Origin: Prescottella defluvii | GTDB lineage: Bacteria > Actinomycetota > Actinomycetes > Mycobacteriales > Mycobacteriaceae | Direction of reading: 5' to 3' | Length of the DNA: 64,000 nt | Assembly (NCBI GenBank): GCA_029690005.1 | Contig: CP121458.1 | Location: 4,917,872-4,981,871, forward strand | Part shown: positions 10,089 to 19,855 of the stretch, piece after piece | How the letters are laid out: each line of letters starts with the position of its first letter | Numbering within the stretch: position 1 is the first letter of the stretch | The notes under the pieces: generated by a model | What the model was told of the DNA's origin: nothing | What the model saw: only the letters and a program-made list of their open reading frames with translations | The model's database searches: none | Made by a program: the position numbers and the translations under genes

Positions 10089-10973
10089 ATGGGGTTGGCG
10101 GCACCCGGCTACCCACCGGCGCCCCCAGCCAATAGTTCCATGCAGTCGAGGCCGCTGCTGCCCACGCTGGAGGGTGGAGCGTACGCGGTCGACGGAAGCG
10201 ACCTCTACGTCGCCGACACCGCGCTCCACCGGGCGATCAGAATCGTTCCAGGAGTGGAGGAACCGATCACGCTGCCGTTCACGGGCCTCCACTCCCCGTC
10301 CGGTATCGCCGTGGAGAACGGCAACGTCTACGTCACCGACACCGGCAACGACCGCGTACTCGCCCTCCTGAACGGCCAGTCGACCCCCGTGGTGCTTCCG
10401 TTCGACGGACTTTCGCGTCCAGGGGCCATCGCGGTCGAAGGCGGCACCGTGTACGTCGCCGACACCGGGAATCACCGAATCCTCGCGCTCCGCGCCGGCG
10501 AATCCACGCCGACCGTGCTCCCCTTCGGCGAACTCTCCGTCGGCGGCCACCTGGCCGTGGACAACGGCAACGTATACACAACCGATTCGTCCGGCAATCG
10601 CGTAGTCGAACTGCCTTCCGGCGCAACGACACCGACCGTACTGCCATTCAAGTCGAAGAACACGATCACCGGGCTGACCGTGGACCACGGCGACGTCTAC
10701 TTCTTCGCTCTCGAATCGACTTGGATGTCTATCCCTTTCGGGTCGCTGACACAGGCACCTCCGGCCGACGGGATCTATCAGGCCTCGGCGGGCAGCGCCA
10801 CGGCCTGGAAGCTACAGTTCGGCCGCTTCAGTGAGCCTGCCGTCCTCCACATCGACAACCGGAAGGGCTACCTGGTCGACGGAGTGCACGAGGCGGTGCC
10901 GCAGGTGCTGTCGCCCTTCGTCCTCCTCGACGGGACCGGCGGCGGCAGCCTCGGACTCCCCTTCGGCAGCTGA
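10089..10973 (+). CDS. Stand-alone NHL beta-propeller protein (PknD sensor-like)
   Basis: The 294-residue protein consists almost wholly of about six blades with the repeating pattern VLPF-GL-P-GIAVE-GNVYVTDTGN-RVLAL. This is the motif of the extracellular propeller of mycobacterial PknD kinase, but no kinase domain and no transmembrane anchor are present. The N-terminus MGLAAPGYPPAPPANSS is Pro/Ala-rich and not a recognisable signal peptide, so location is unclear. The ATG at 10089 follows GAGCAGGGG. NHL propellers bind proteins or ligands; the partner is unknown. Neighbours (an rRNA methyltransferase and an SDR) give no clue. Confidence 0.8.
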   Translation: MGLAAPGYPPAPPANSSMQSRPLLPTLEGGAYAVDGSDLYVADTALHRAIRIVPGVEEPITLPFTGLHSPSGIAVENGNVYVTDTGNDRVLALLNGQSTPVVLPFDGLSRPGAIAVEGGTVYVADTGNHRILALRAGESTPTVLPFGELSVGGHLAVDNGNVYTTDSSGNRVVELPSGATTPTVLPFKSKNTITGLTVDHGDVYFFALESTWMSIPFGSLTQAPPADGIYQASAGSATAWKLQFGRFSEPAVLHIDNRKGYLVDGVHEAVPQVLSPFVLLDGTGGGSLGLPFGS

Positions 10974-11161
10974 AGGATCACCGACGTCCGATAGCGGTGT
11001 CGGTCATCGACACCACTACCGGACGGTCCGTCACCCTCGGCCGCCTCGCTGCCCTCGCCGCCGATCCCGCCTCACCGGGGTCGTTCTTCGGAAGCTGAGA
11101 CGCTCGGCGCCTTGGCACGACACACTGGAACGGGGTGGGACTTCCCGAGGAAGGGACCGCC

Positions 11162-11959
11162 ATGGACCGTCTGGCCGAGAAGAAAGTCGTCATCACGGGC
11201 GCCGCGAGCGGCATCGGGCGGGCCGCCGCGGGCCTGATGGCCGCCGAGGGTGCGCGGGTCTTGGTCGCAGACCTCGATGCGGACGCCGCCGACGAGGCGG
11301 CCGAGCAGATCGGGCTCGAGGGCGGGCGGGCCGTGGGGGTCGCCGTCGATGTGATGGACGAGAAATCGGTGGTCACGATGATCGACCGCGCGGTCGCCGA
11401 GTTCGGTGGCATCGACGTGCTGTGCAACCACGTCGGCGGCAGCAATCCGCGCACCGATCTGGACCTGCTGCGGATGGACCTCGCCGAGTGGGACCGCGCG
11501 ATGACGCTCAACGCGCGCAGCACCGTCGTCGCGTCACGGCTGGCGCTACCGCACATGATCGAGGCCGGCGGCGGGTCGATCGTCAACACCGTCTCCGTCG
11601 CCGGACTCGTCGGCGACGTCCTGCAGTGCGCGTACGGCGCGTCCAAAGCCGCGGTGATCCGGCTGACGCAGTACGTCGCCACGCAGTACGGCCGACACAA
11701 CGTGCGCTGCAATGCGCTTGCGCCCGGCGCGATCATGACGCCGGCGCTGCGCGACAACCTGCCGCGGGACGTCATCGACGACATCCGCGAACACAACGCA
11801 CTGGACATGATCGGCGAACCGGACGACATCGGTTGGGCGATGGTCTATCTCGCGTCCGACGAATCGCGGTACATGAGCGGTCAGACGCTGGTGCTCGACG
11901 GCGGCCTCACCGCGCAGAGCCCGATCGCGGCGAGTCGGCGCGTCCTGCTCGACGACTGA
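11162..11959 (+). CDS. Short-chain dehydrogenase/reductase
   Basis: A classical SDR of 265 residues, an NAD(P)-dependent oxidoreductase. The dinucleotide loop TGAASGIGRAAAG, the acidic LVADLDA strand end (favouring NAD), the NHVGG segment in place of NNAG, the catalytic Tyr and Lys in AYGASKAAV and the C-terminal MSGQTLVLDGG are all present. The NHVGG variant is slightly unusual. The ATG at 11162 has AGGAAGGGA upstream, which decides the start over an in-frame extension to 11135. Substrate unknown. It converges on the hydrolase gene with only three bases between the stops. Confidence 0.9.
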   Translation: MDRLAEKKVVITGAASGIGRAAAGLMAAEGARVLVADLDADAADEAAEQIGLEGGRAVGVAVDVMDEKSVVTMIDRAVAEFGGIDVLCNHVGGSNPRTDLDLLRMDLAEWDRAMTLNARSTVVASRLALPHMIEAGGGSIVNTVSVAGLVGDVLQCAYGASKAAVIRLTQYVATQYGRHNVRCNALAPGAIMTPALRDNLPRDVIDDIREHNALDMIGEPDDIGWAMVYLASDESRYMSGQTLVLDGGLTAQSPIAASRRVLLDD

Positions 11960-11962
11960 CGC

Positions 11963-13018
11963 TCAGACGGCCGCGAGCTCGCCGAGGAACGCGTCGATGT
12001 GCCGCCACGTGGTGTCCTTCGCGCCGGGTCCGGCGAGCAGACCCAGGTGGCTCCCGGGAGCGGTCTCGAAGCGCACCGACGGCGAGCCGGGCAGGACGTC
12101 GACGATCGCGCCCACCGAATCCGCGGTGGCGATGACGTCGCCCGTGCCGCCGACCGCGAGCACCGGAACCCGCAGTTCGGCGAGTTTGATCGTTGTGCCG
12201 CCCAGCGTGATCCGGCCCTCGGAGAGCCCGTTGGCGAGCACCAACTCCTCGGCCATCTGGTAGAACAGCCGCGCCGGGTAGCCGGGCATGTCGGCCATGA
12301 ACCGGTCGATAGCCTCCATCCGGGCGAGGGTCTCGGTGTCGTGCAGGTTGCGGGCGACGAACCACGGCTTGAGCAGTTCCCGCTGTGGGGCGGTGGCCCG
12401 GTAGCCCACCTGGACGAGCGCGGCGGGCAGCCCGCCCATCAGCCGGGTCAGTTCGGTCACCGGGCGGTGTCCGGTGAAGCGGCCGACGCCGCGGGCCGCC
12501 GCCATCAGCGGGATCCTCGAGTAGTCGATCGGGGTGCCGAGCGCGGTGATCGACGCAATCGGCAGGTCGGGGTGGGCGGACGCGGTGAGCAGCGAGAGCG
12601 TCCCGCCGAGACTCCATCCGATGACATCGACGTCGGCACCGTCGTGCAGTTCGCTCACCCTCCGGAGCGCGTCCGGGACGATGTCGTCGATCCACTCCTC
12701 GAAGCCGAGCCCGCGATCGGCGTAGCTCATGGTCCCGTAGTCGACGACGTACGGCGTGCGCCCCGCGTCAAGCAGGTGCGCCGCGAGGCTCTGCCTGGGT
12801 CGCAGGTCGTAGCAGTGCATCGACACCGCCAGCGGCGGGACGAGCAGCACCGGACGACCACCGTCGGCGGGTCCGTAGCGATGCAGATCGCGATGCAGTT
12901 CCAGGTGGATCGGCGTCGAGGGCGTCCGCTCCGCCGGCTCGACGCCGCCACCGAACGTCAGCCCCCACGCGTTGCGCAGTGAGACGTTCACCCGTGTCCA
13001 CCAGTCCGATTCCCGCAA
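11963..13018 (-). CDS. Alpha/beta hydrolase related to PHA synthases
   Basis: The 351-residue alpha/beta-hydrolase fold protein has the nucleophile elbow GWSLGG, an oxyanion region LLVPPLAVSMHCYDL, and a late catalytic His in PGSHLGLLAG. The LVPP and DLRP signatures and length resemble PhaC-like acyltransferases and lipases, but the nucleophile is Ser rather than the Cys of true PHA synthases, so an esterase or acyltransferase is more likely. The start is TTG at 13018, supported by AGGGGGAG eight bases before it. The frame is intact. It is probably transcribed alone. Confidence 0.78.
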   Translation of the reverse strand: MRESDWWTRVNVSLRNAWGLTFGGGVEPAERTPSTPIHLELHRDLHRYGPADGGRPVLLVPPLAVSMHCYDLRPRQSLAAHLLDAGRTPYVVDYGTMSYADRGLGFEEWIDDIVPDALRRVSELHDGADVDVIGWSLGGTLSLLTASAHPDLPIASITALGTPIDYSRIPLMAAARGVGRFTGHRPVTELTRLMGGLPAALVQVGYRATAPQRELLKPWFVARNLHDTETLARMEAIDRFMADMPGYPARLFYQMAEELVLANGLSEGRITLGGTTIKLAELRVPVLAVGGTGDVIATADSVGAIVDVLPGSPSVRFETAPGSHLGLLAGPGAKDTTWRHIDAFLGELAAV

Positions 13019-13097
13019 GGCCCGCTCCCCCTGTATCGATCGACGACGTCAGTTGCGGGAATCTTACTCGTGAGTCAGTTACAGCGTCGAGACACCG

Positions 13098-13724
13098 CTA
13101 CCTCCCGTCGCGGGCGAGCAGTTCCTCGAACGGCACCGGGTTCGCCAACGGGTCCTCCGGGCGTTCGATCTCGCGATCCGCCATCGCCGCGGCCAGTTCG
13201 CCGCCGGCTCGGGCGATCCGCCGCGCCGGCCCCTGATCACCCGAACCCGCCCAGTCCTCCGACGCCGCGAAGACGGCCGTCGGCACCACGGACGCCCGCA
13301 GGTACGCGAACATCGGACGGATCGCGTGCTCGAGCGCGAGCGAGTGCCGTGCGGTGCCGCCGGTCGCACCCAGCAGCACCGGCACACCGTCGAGCGTTCC
13401 CGGCTCGAGGACGTCGAAGAACGACTTGAACAGCCCGCTGTAGGACGCGTTGAAGATCGGCGTCACCGCGATGAGCCCGTCGGACGACGCGACCCGCTCG
13501 GTCACCGACCGCAGCGAACCGCTCGGAAACCCGGTGAGCAGGTTGTCGACGAGCGCGTGCGCGTGGTCGCGGAGTTCGACCACCTCGACGTCGGCGTCGA
13601 TGCCCCGCCCGGCGAGCGCGTCCGAGGTGGCCGCAGCGAGGCGGTCGGCGAGGAGGCGACTCGACGACGGCTGCGTCAGCCCCGCCGAGATCACCGTCAG
13701 TGCACGGGTTTTCGCGGAACTCAC
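13098..13724 (-). CDS. NADPH-dependent FMN reductase, CE1759 type
   Basis: A 208-residue flavodoxin-like reductase that supplies reduced FMN. The fold is seen in LTVISAGLTQPSSSRLLAD (phosphate-binding loop) and VTPIFNASYSGLFKSFFD. It starts with GTG at 13724 inside the end of the luciferase-like gene: the upstream TGA overlaps the GTG, and AGGAGGTG precedes it, so the two are translationally coupled. This gene pair is recurrent in corynebacteria and mycobacteria (CE1758/CE1759 families). The partner and the exact reaction are inferred from that pairing. Confidence 0.9.
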   Translation of the reverse strand: MSSAKTRALTVISAGLTQPSSSRLLADRLAAATSDALAGRGIDADVEVVELRDHAHALVDNLLTGFPSGSLRSVTERVASSDGLIAVTPIFNASYSGLFKSFFDVLEPGTLDGVPVLLGATGGTARHSLALEHAIRPMFAYLRASVVPTAVFAASEDWAGSGDQGPARRIARAGGELAAAMADREIERPEDPLANPVPFEELLARDGR

Positions 13725-14810
13725 GACAGCACCTCCTGATTCTTCAGAGCCAGCAGACTCGCGTGGGTCGGCGCGTCGGGCACGTGTGCGGGACGCATGG
13801 CGTCGAGCTCACGACGCAGCACCGGGACGACCTCCTCACCGAGCAGGTCCAGCTGCTCGAAGGACCGTCTTCAGCGGCAGGCCGGCGTGATCCATGAGGA
13901 ACAGCTGACGCTGGTAGTCGCCGAAGCTCTCCCGGAACGTGAGGGTCTTGTCGATGACCTCCTGTGGGCTGCCGACGGTCAGCGGGGTCTGCTCGGTGAA
14001 CTCCTCGAGCGACGGACCGTGTCCGTAGACCGGTGCGTTGTCGAAGTAAGGGCGGAACTCCCGCACGGCGTCTTGCGAGTTCTTGCGCATGAACACCTGG
14101 CCGCCGAGGCCGACGATCGCCTGGTCGGCCGACCCGTGGCCATAGTGCTCGTAGCGCCGGCGGTAGAGGTCGATCAGTTGGATGAAGTGTTCCTTGGGCC
14201 AGAAGATGTTGTTGGCGAAGAAGCCGTCGCCGTAGTACGCGGCCTGCTCGGCGATCTCGGGGCTGCGGATCGAGCCGTGCCACACGAACGGCGGGACGTC
14301 GTCGAGCGGGCGCGGCGTCGACGTGAACGACTGCAGCGGCGTCCGGAACCGGCCCTGCCAGTTCACGACGTCCTCGCGCCACAACTTGTGCAGCAGTGCG
14401 TAGTTCTCGATGGCGAGCGGAATGCCCTCACGGATGTCCTTGCCGAACCAGGGATACACCGGGCCGGTGTTGCCGCGGCCGAGCATGAGGTCGACGCGGC
14501 CGTCGGCCAGGTGCTGGAGCATCGCGAAGTCCTCGGCGATCTTCACCGGGTCGTTGGTGGTGATGAGCGTCGTCGACGTCGAGAGTTGGAGGCGCTCGGT
14601 GCGCGCGGCGATGTAGCCGAGCATGGTCGTCGGCGACGACGGTACGAACGGCGGGTTGTGGTGCTCGCCGGTGGCGAACACGTCGAGGCCCACTTCCTCG
14701 GCCTTCTCCGCGATCGCGACCATCGCCTTGATGCGCTCGGCCTCGGTCGGGGTCCGGCCGGTCGTGGGGTCCATGGTCACGTCGCCGACGGTGAAGATTC
14801 CGAACTGCAT
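13721..14810 (-). CDS. FMN-dependent luciferase-like monooxygenase, CE1758 type (frameshifted)
   Basis: A 362-residue LLM-family monooxygenase using reduced FMN from the coupled reductase. Family features are MQFGIFTVGDVTMDPTTGRTP at the N-terminus, ATGEHHNPPFVPSSP, and the LGRGNTGPVYPWFG loop. The main frame runs out at about 13836; the real C-terminus (EQLDLLGEEVVPVLRRELD onward) is in another frame. Removing one base from CTCGAAG at 13856-13862, giving CTCGAG, restores the reading to the TGA that overlaps the reductase start. GGAGGTAGC precedes the ATG at 14810. Substrate unknown. It is divergent from aidB. Confidence 0.9.
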
Positions 14811-14826
14811 GCGCTACCTCCAAAGT

Positions 14827-14841
14827 ATTTCAAGTTTCAAC
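14827..14841 (-). promoter_or_regulatory. Tandem TTGAAA repeats upstream of the monooxygenase gene
   Basis: Read on the minus strand, GTTGAAACTTGAAAT holds two TTGAAA copies seven bases apart, in an AT-rich patch within a very GC-rich region, 17 bases before the monooxygenase start. Position and composition suggest an operator or a promoter element. No regulator gene is adjacent, so the binding factor is unknown. Confidence 0.4.
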
Positions 14842-14966
14842 TATATCCACTAACCGTGTCCGCCCCGCCGATATTCCACCGGCGCGGTCGGCAACTGCTT
14901 GACGTACCGGCCGGACCGTCATTGACTGCAATCGAGGATCACCGTCACCGCCGCACAGGGGGTCGC

Positions 14967-16603
14967 ATGAGGGTCACACACGACGTCACCAATCAGGTCC
15001 CGCCGCTGATCGACTACGACGCGGCCGACTATCCGCCGATCCTCGAAGCGCTGCGGCGCGAGGGCGCGCACGAAGCGCTCGACGACCTGCACCGAGTCGG
15101 CCGGCTCGCCGGCGGCGCGGAGGCGCAGCGGTGGGGCGACCTGGCCGAGGCCCATCCCCCGGCGCTGCGGACGCACGACCGCTACGGCCACCGCATCGAC
15201 GAGGTCGACTACGACCCCGCCTACCACCAGCTGATGAACACCGCCGTGGAACTGGGACTGCACGGCGCCGCTTGGACCGACCCCGCCTCGCACGCGCACC
15301 TGATGCGGGCCGCGAAGATGGCGGTGTGGGGTCAGGTGGACGCCGGACACGGGTGCCCCATCTCGATGACCTACGCCGTCGTGCCGGCACTGCGCCACAA
15401 CCCCGAACTGGCGCTGCAGTACGAGCCGCTGCTGACCGCCCGCGTCTACGATCCGACGCCGCGGCCGCCGATGACGAAGCCCGGGCTGCTCGCGGGCATG
15501 TCGATGACCGAGAAGCAGGGCGGCTCCGACGTCCGCGCCGGCACGACACGCGCCGTCCCGCAGTCCGACGGCACCTACCTGCTCACCGGCCACAAGTGGT
15601 TCACGTCGGCACCGATGTCGGACATCTTCCTCGTCCTCGCGCAGGCTCCCGGCGGGCTGACGTGCTTCCTGCTGCCCCGCGTGCTGCCCGACTGCACCCG
15701 CAACGCGATGTTCCTGCAGCGCCTCAAGGACAAGCTCGGCAACCGGTCGAACGCGAGCAGCGAGGTGGAGTACGACGAGGCGGTCGCGTGGCGCGTCGGC
15801 GACGAGGGCCGGGGCGTCCCGACGATCATCGAGATGGTCAACATGACCCGGCTGGACTGCACCATCGGCACCGCGACCGGGATGCGCGTCGGCGTCACGC
15901 AGGCCGCCCATCATGCGGTGCACCGCAGCGCGTTCGGCGCGCATCTGATCGACCAGCCCCTCATGCGGAACGTGCTCGCCGACCTGGCCGTCGAATCGGA
16001 GGCCGCGACCACCGTCGCGCTGTGGCTCGCCGCCCTCACCGACCGGGCCACCACCGGCGATCCGCAGGCCGCGACGCTGCGCCGCATCGCGCTCGCCGTC
16101 AGCAAGTACTACGTGTGCAAACGCGGACCGATCCTCGCCGCCGAGGCCCTGGAGTGCCTGGGCGGCAACGGATATGTGGAGGAGTCGCGGATGCCGCGCC
16201 TGTATCGGGAGGCGCCGCTGCTGTCGGTGTGGGAGGGGTCGGGCAACGTCGCCGCGCTCGACGTCCTGCGGGCAATGGCGCGCCAACCCGAGACGGTGGA
16301 GGCGTTCTTCGACGAACTGGACGACAGTGCGGGCGTAGACGCCCGCCTCGACACCGCAGTGGCGGAGCTGAAGGCGTCGTTCGCGGATTTCGATACCCTC
16401 CAACACCGGGCCCGGCGCGTGGTCGGCGACATGGCGCTCGCGCTGCAGGGCGCGCTGCTGGTCCGCGCCGGACATCCGGCCGTCGCGGATACGTTCTGCG
16501 CCAGTCGGTTGTCCGGGACTGGGGAACGGTGTTCGGCACCCTTCCGGCCGGGCTCGATCTGGCCCCGATCATCGAACGAGCGACACCGAAGGTCGGTTCC
16601 TGA
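14967..16603 (+). CDS. aidB: AidB-like acyl-CoA dehydrogenase (frameshifted near the end)
   Basis: The 545-residue flavoprotein (E. coli AidB is 541) belongs to the acyl-CoA dehydrogenase superfamily branch induced by alkylation damage. Visible marks are the N-terminal AidB domain (VTNQVPPLIDYDAADYPP), MTEKQGGSDVRAGTTRA in the flavin-binding core, and ECLGGNGYVEES followed by VWEGSGNVAALDVLR near the C-terminus. One G is missing near 16517 (GTCCGGGACTGG); with it the frame continues through WGTVFGTLPAGLDLA to the stop at 16603. The start is ATG at 14967. E. coli AidB binds DNA and flavin, but its substrate is unproved. It may share a regulatory region with the divergent LLM gene. Confidence 0.88.
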
Positions 16604-16630
16604 CGGCGTACCGCCGCTATCCTGCACCGC

Positions 16631-17811
16631 GTGAATGCCCTCGAGCAGTACCGGCGGAGGCTCGAACCGAACCTGCCCCGAGTACGGGACGTGGTGGTGA
16701 CGGCCGCGACGATCATGCTGCTGATCGTGCGCTTCGTTCAGACGGGATCCGTTTCGACGGTTGCAGTCTGGGCGACGGTGTCGTCCGTCGCCGCGGCGAC
16801 GATGCTGATGTGGCGGCGCCGCTACCCGATCGCCGTCACCGGTGTCGGCATCATGGTGTGCGCCATATCCGGTCGAACGTCATGATGATGCTCGGGATCT
16901 GCACACTGGCGGTTCGCCGGCACGACCGGTGGTTGTGGGCCGTCGCGGCGATCGGCGTCCTGACGAATGCCACGTCCGGCTTCCTCCGCGCGGGCACCGA
17001 CAGCTACCTGAGTTGCCTGGGTTCATCGCTCTTCTCGGTGTTCACCTACGTCGTGCTCGGCGCCTACATCGGACTGCGCCGAAAGCACTTGGAGGGGCTG
17101 CACGAGCGGGTGCGCCACGCGGAAGCCGAGCGGGAGGTACGCGCCGCTCAGGCGCGACTCGCGGAGCGCAGCCGAATCGCGCGCGAGATGCACGACGTCG
17201 TCGCACACAAGGTCTCGCTCATCGCGCTTCACGCCGGCGCCCTGCAGATGACCGCGGCGCCGGACGCCTCCCGAGTGCATCGCTCCGCCGAGCTGATCGC
17301 CGACACGGCTCGCGCCGCACTCACCGACCTGCGCAGTGTGCTGGGCGTGCTCCGAGACTCGTCCGACGAAGATCACCCGGATCCACCGCAGCCGCGTCTG
17401 GTGGATCTGCCGGCACTCGTCGCGGCGTCACGTGAGGCCGGAATCCCGATCGCGGAGAACATCTCCGCGGATCTCGGTTCTCCGGCCCCGTCCGTGCTCG
17501 CACTCGCCGCCTATCGGGTGACGCAGGAAGCCCTCACGAACATTCACAAGCACGCCGCGGGCGCATCGACGACGGTCGAGATCCACGGCCGTCCCGGTGG
17601 CAGCCTCACGATCGAGGTCGTCAATAGTGCTCCCACGGATCCGGCGACGCCGTCGGGACTGACCGGCTCCGGCTCGGGTCTCGTGGGACTGAGGGAACGG
17701 GTAGGACTGGCGTCCGGCACCCTCGAACACGGCCCCACGCCGGATGGCGGGTGGCGGGTATTCGCCAGTTCGCCCTGGCCCGACGGTCAGTCCGGATCTG
17801 CGAGTAACTGA
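16631..17811 (+). CDS. NarL-type sensor histidine kinase (frameshifted)
   Basis: A 393-residue two-component kinase once one missing base near 16873 is restored. The N-terminal 160 residues hold four or five hydrophobic segments (VVVTAATIMLLIVRFV, VFTYVVLGAYIGL), so the sensor is membrane-embedded with no large extracellular domain. A short coiled linker leads to the HisKA_3 box, with the phospho-acceptor His at about 188 in REMHDVVAHKVSLIALHAG, and to the HATPase_c domain with the N-box TQEALTNIHKHA and GSGLVGLRERV. It starts with GTG at 16631. Its 3' end overlaps the response regulator gene on the opposite strand by 25 bases, which marks them as partners in an unusual layout. Confidence 0.9.
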
Positions 17812-18446
17812 GCATCCCGGACCACAAGCGCCGCCTGCACGCGGTTCGAAACCTCCAGCGCCGTCAGGATGCGGCTGACATGCGCCTTGACCGTGCTCTC
17901 CCGCATCGACAATGCCCGCGCGATCTCGGCATTGGAATCCCCCAGTCCGACCCGCTCCAGCACCTGGGCCTCACGCGGGGTGAGCCGCGCGATGTGCTCG
18001 GCCGCGGCTTGCGCGGATTCCGCTGTCTGCCGGTGGAACCGGTCGACGAGGGCGCGCGCCGCGCCAGGATGCAGCATCGAGCCGCCCTCCGCGACGATGT
18101 GAACGGCCCGGAGAATCTCCGCGGGCGGCGTGTCCTTGAGGAGGAATCCGTCCGCGCCGGCGGCCAGGGCCGAGTACACGTGGCGGTCCAGATCGAAGGT
18201 GGTGAGCACCAGGATCCGCGGGCGAGACGACAGGGCCGCCATGCGTCGGGTTGCCTCGATCCCGTCCATGATCGGCATTCGCACGTCCATCAACACGACG
18301 TCGACGTCCCGGGACCGAACGAGCTGTAGCGCCTCACTGCCGTCCGACGCGTGCGCGACCACCGTCAGGTCATCGTCGGTGGCAATCAACTCGGCGAGTC
18401 CCTGCCGCACGAACGGATCGTCGTCGACGACGAGGATGGAGATCAC
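17787..18446 (-). CDS. NarL/LuxR-family response regulator
   Basis: A 219-residue DNA-binding regulator. The receiver domain (1-120) shows the acidic pocket VVDDDP, the phospho-acceptor Asp54 in VLMDVRMP, the Thr in VLTTFD and the Lys in LLKDTP. The LuxR helix-turn-helix (about 150-212) carries LTPREAQVLERVGLGDSNAE and STVKAHVSRILTAL. It should be phosphorylated by the neighbouring kinase, with which it converges. The start is GTG at 18446. Targets are unknown; autoregulation or control of the neighbouring aidB and methyltransferase genes is possible but not shown by the sequence. Confidence 0.93.
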   Translation of the reverse strand: MISILVVDDDPFVRQGLAELIATDDDLTVVAHASDGSEALQLVRSRDVDVVLMDVRMPIMDGIEATRRMAALSSRPRILVLTTFDLDRHVYSALAAGADGFLLKDTPPAEILRAVHIVAEGGSMLHPGAARALVDRFHRQTAESAQAAAEHIARLTPREAQVLERVGLGDSNAEIARALSMRESTVKAHVSRILTALEVSNRVQAALVVRDAQLLADPD

Positions 18447-18586
18447 GCCGAAACTGTACCCGCGAGATCGCCTCCTGGATCGACCGATTCGACCGATCGC
18501 CGGTTGGGCACATCGACTTTCGTCGGGGGCGCGGACAGCCGAATCGCCGATGCGCGACGCCGCGGATCACCTGCACTCTGAACGGT

Positions 18587-19317
18587 ATGCCGAACACCAC
18601 CGAGAGGAACCTGTCGACTCGCGCGAATGGCCGCGCCGTCTTCGCCGCCGAAGCGCTGCGCGATCTTCGAACAACGGGTGCCATCGCCCCGAGCAGTCTC
18701 CGGCTCGCACGCGCACTGACCGCGCCCATTGCGCGCTCCACCCTCACGACGCTGTCGATCCTGGAGGTCGGGGCGGGACGGGGTCGCTCAGCCGGGCCAT
18801 CGCGGCACGCATCGGCCCCGACGACACACTGACCTGCGTCGAACGCAACCCACGGCTCGCCCGGCATCTCCGTCGGACGATCGGCACGGATCCAGCACTG
18901 CGTGCCCATTCCGACCGAATAGTCGTCCACGAATGCGACGTGGTCGAGGTCTCGGCTACCGAACTCTACGACGTAGTCGTAGTCGGACTACCGTTTGCGA
19001 ACTTCACCGCGCACGAGACACGCAGGATCTGCCGGACACTCGACGGTGTTCTCGCGCCCGGCGGCTGCATCACCTACTTTTCGTACCTCGGTGCCGCGGC
19101 GGTCGACCGGTTCGCCGGCCAGCGGAATAGACGGCACCGCCTCGGCAGCGCGCGGGCACTCGCAGACTTTCGTTCAGGATTCCGTCAGGACCGCGTAACG
19201 GTGTGGACCAACCTCCCACCCGCGTACGCCTGGACGCTGACGAAACCTGTCCAAAGCTGCCCCGTTCCGTCTGCCGACGCGGGGAACGCTCGCCCACAAG
19301 CGGTGGCGGCGTCATAG
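18587..19317 (+). CDS. Class I SAM methyltransferase, KsgA/PmtA-like (frameshifted)
   Basis: The protein is 243 residues when one G is restored near 18782 (GGACGGGGTCGCTC), which joins SILEVGAGRG to SLSRAIAARIG. It shows the SAM motif I EVGAGRG, motif II TLTCVERNPRLARHL, and a GLPFANF motif where rRNA adenine dimethylases and phospholipid methyltransferases have N-L/P-P-F/Y. This argues for methylation of an amine, perhaps a lipid headgroup or a small molecule. The overall resemblance is to bacterial phosphatidylethanolamine N-methyltransferase-like proteins rather than true KsgA. The substrate is unknown. It is followed after seven bases by a small GNAT gene, probably the same transcript. 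Confidence 0.75.
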
Positions 19318-19324
19318 TGGAGTC

Positions 19325-19666
19325 ATGACCGACGAACTCGACGCGCAGCCCGAAGTGAATTCCGCACCGGACCTCCGCCGCTACGAGATCCGTGTCGGAG
19401 ACGCCACCGCGGGTTTCACCCAATTCGTCGACAGCGCTGACCAGCGCATCTTCTTCCACACCGAGATCGGCGAAAGTTTCGCCGGTCGAGGTCTGGCGAG
19501 CACACTGATCCGCGCGGCGCTGGAGGACACCGTTGCGCACGACAAACGGATCGTGCCGATCTGCCCGTTCGTGGCGGGATTCTTGGAGAAGCACGACGAC
19601 TTCGAGGGCTATGTCGACGCCGTCACACCCGCCGCGCAACAGGCTGTCATCGACTCACAGAACTGA
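19325..19666 (+). CDS. Small GNAT-family acetyltransferase (YjdJ type)
   Basis: A 113-residue GNAT-fold protein of the short type. The acetyl-CoA-binding loop appears as GESFAGRGLASTLIRAAL, preceded by a beta strand ending in FFHTEIGE and followed by VPICPFVAGFLEKHDDFEGYV. Family members acetylate small amines or proteins, but this minimal class has few characterised substrates. The start is ATG at 19325, seven bases after the methyltransferase stop, implying an operon. Confidence 0.88.
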   Translation: MTDELDAQPEVNSAPDLRRYEIRVGDATAGFTQFVDSADQRIFFHTEIGESFAGRGLASTLIRAALEDTVAHDKRIVPICPFVAGFLEKHDDFEGYVDAVTPAAQQAVIDSQN

Positions 19667-19784
19667 CGTGTGACCACGGCCGTGCGATCCCTGCCCGCAC
19701 TAGCCGACATCGACGCCCTGGCAATCTGACCGCGCCGTCCATCTGCCGACGATCCCCGGCCGACGGGCCCCGCCCCTCGACAAA

Positions 19785-19824
19785 ACGACAGGCCCCGCTC
19801 CGTGGAAACGGAGGGGGCCTGTCG
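19785..19824 (-). terminator. Rho-independent terminator of the cold-shock gene
   Basis: Arms ACGACAGGCCCCGCTCCGT and ACGGAGGGGGCCTGTCGT pair with a single bulge around a four-base loop. On the minus strand the hairpin is followed by TTTTGTCG. It lies 32 bases beyond the stop of cspA. Confidence 0.85.
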
Positions 19825-19855
19825 TCAGTCGTCACCCGATTCGGGCGACGCGCGA

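Noticed and set aside
13797..16634. 945-codon frame that seems to extend aidB far upstream
   Set aside because: The first 390 codons are antisense to the LLM gene. AidB homology begins at the ATG at 14967.
16631..16885. Separate small membrane protein before the kinase
   Set aside because: It is the N-terminal part of the histidine kinase, split by one missing base near 16873.
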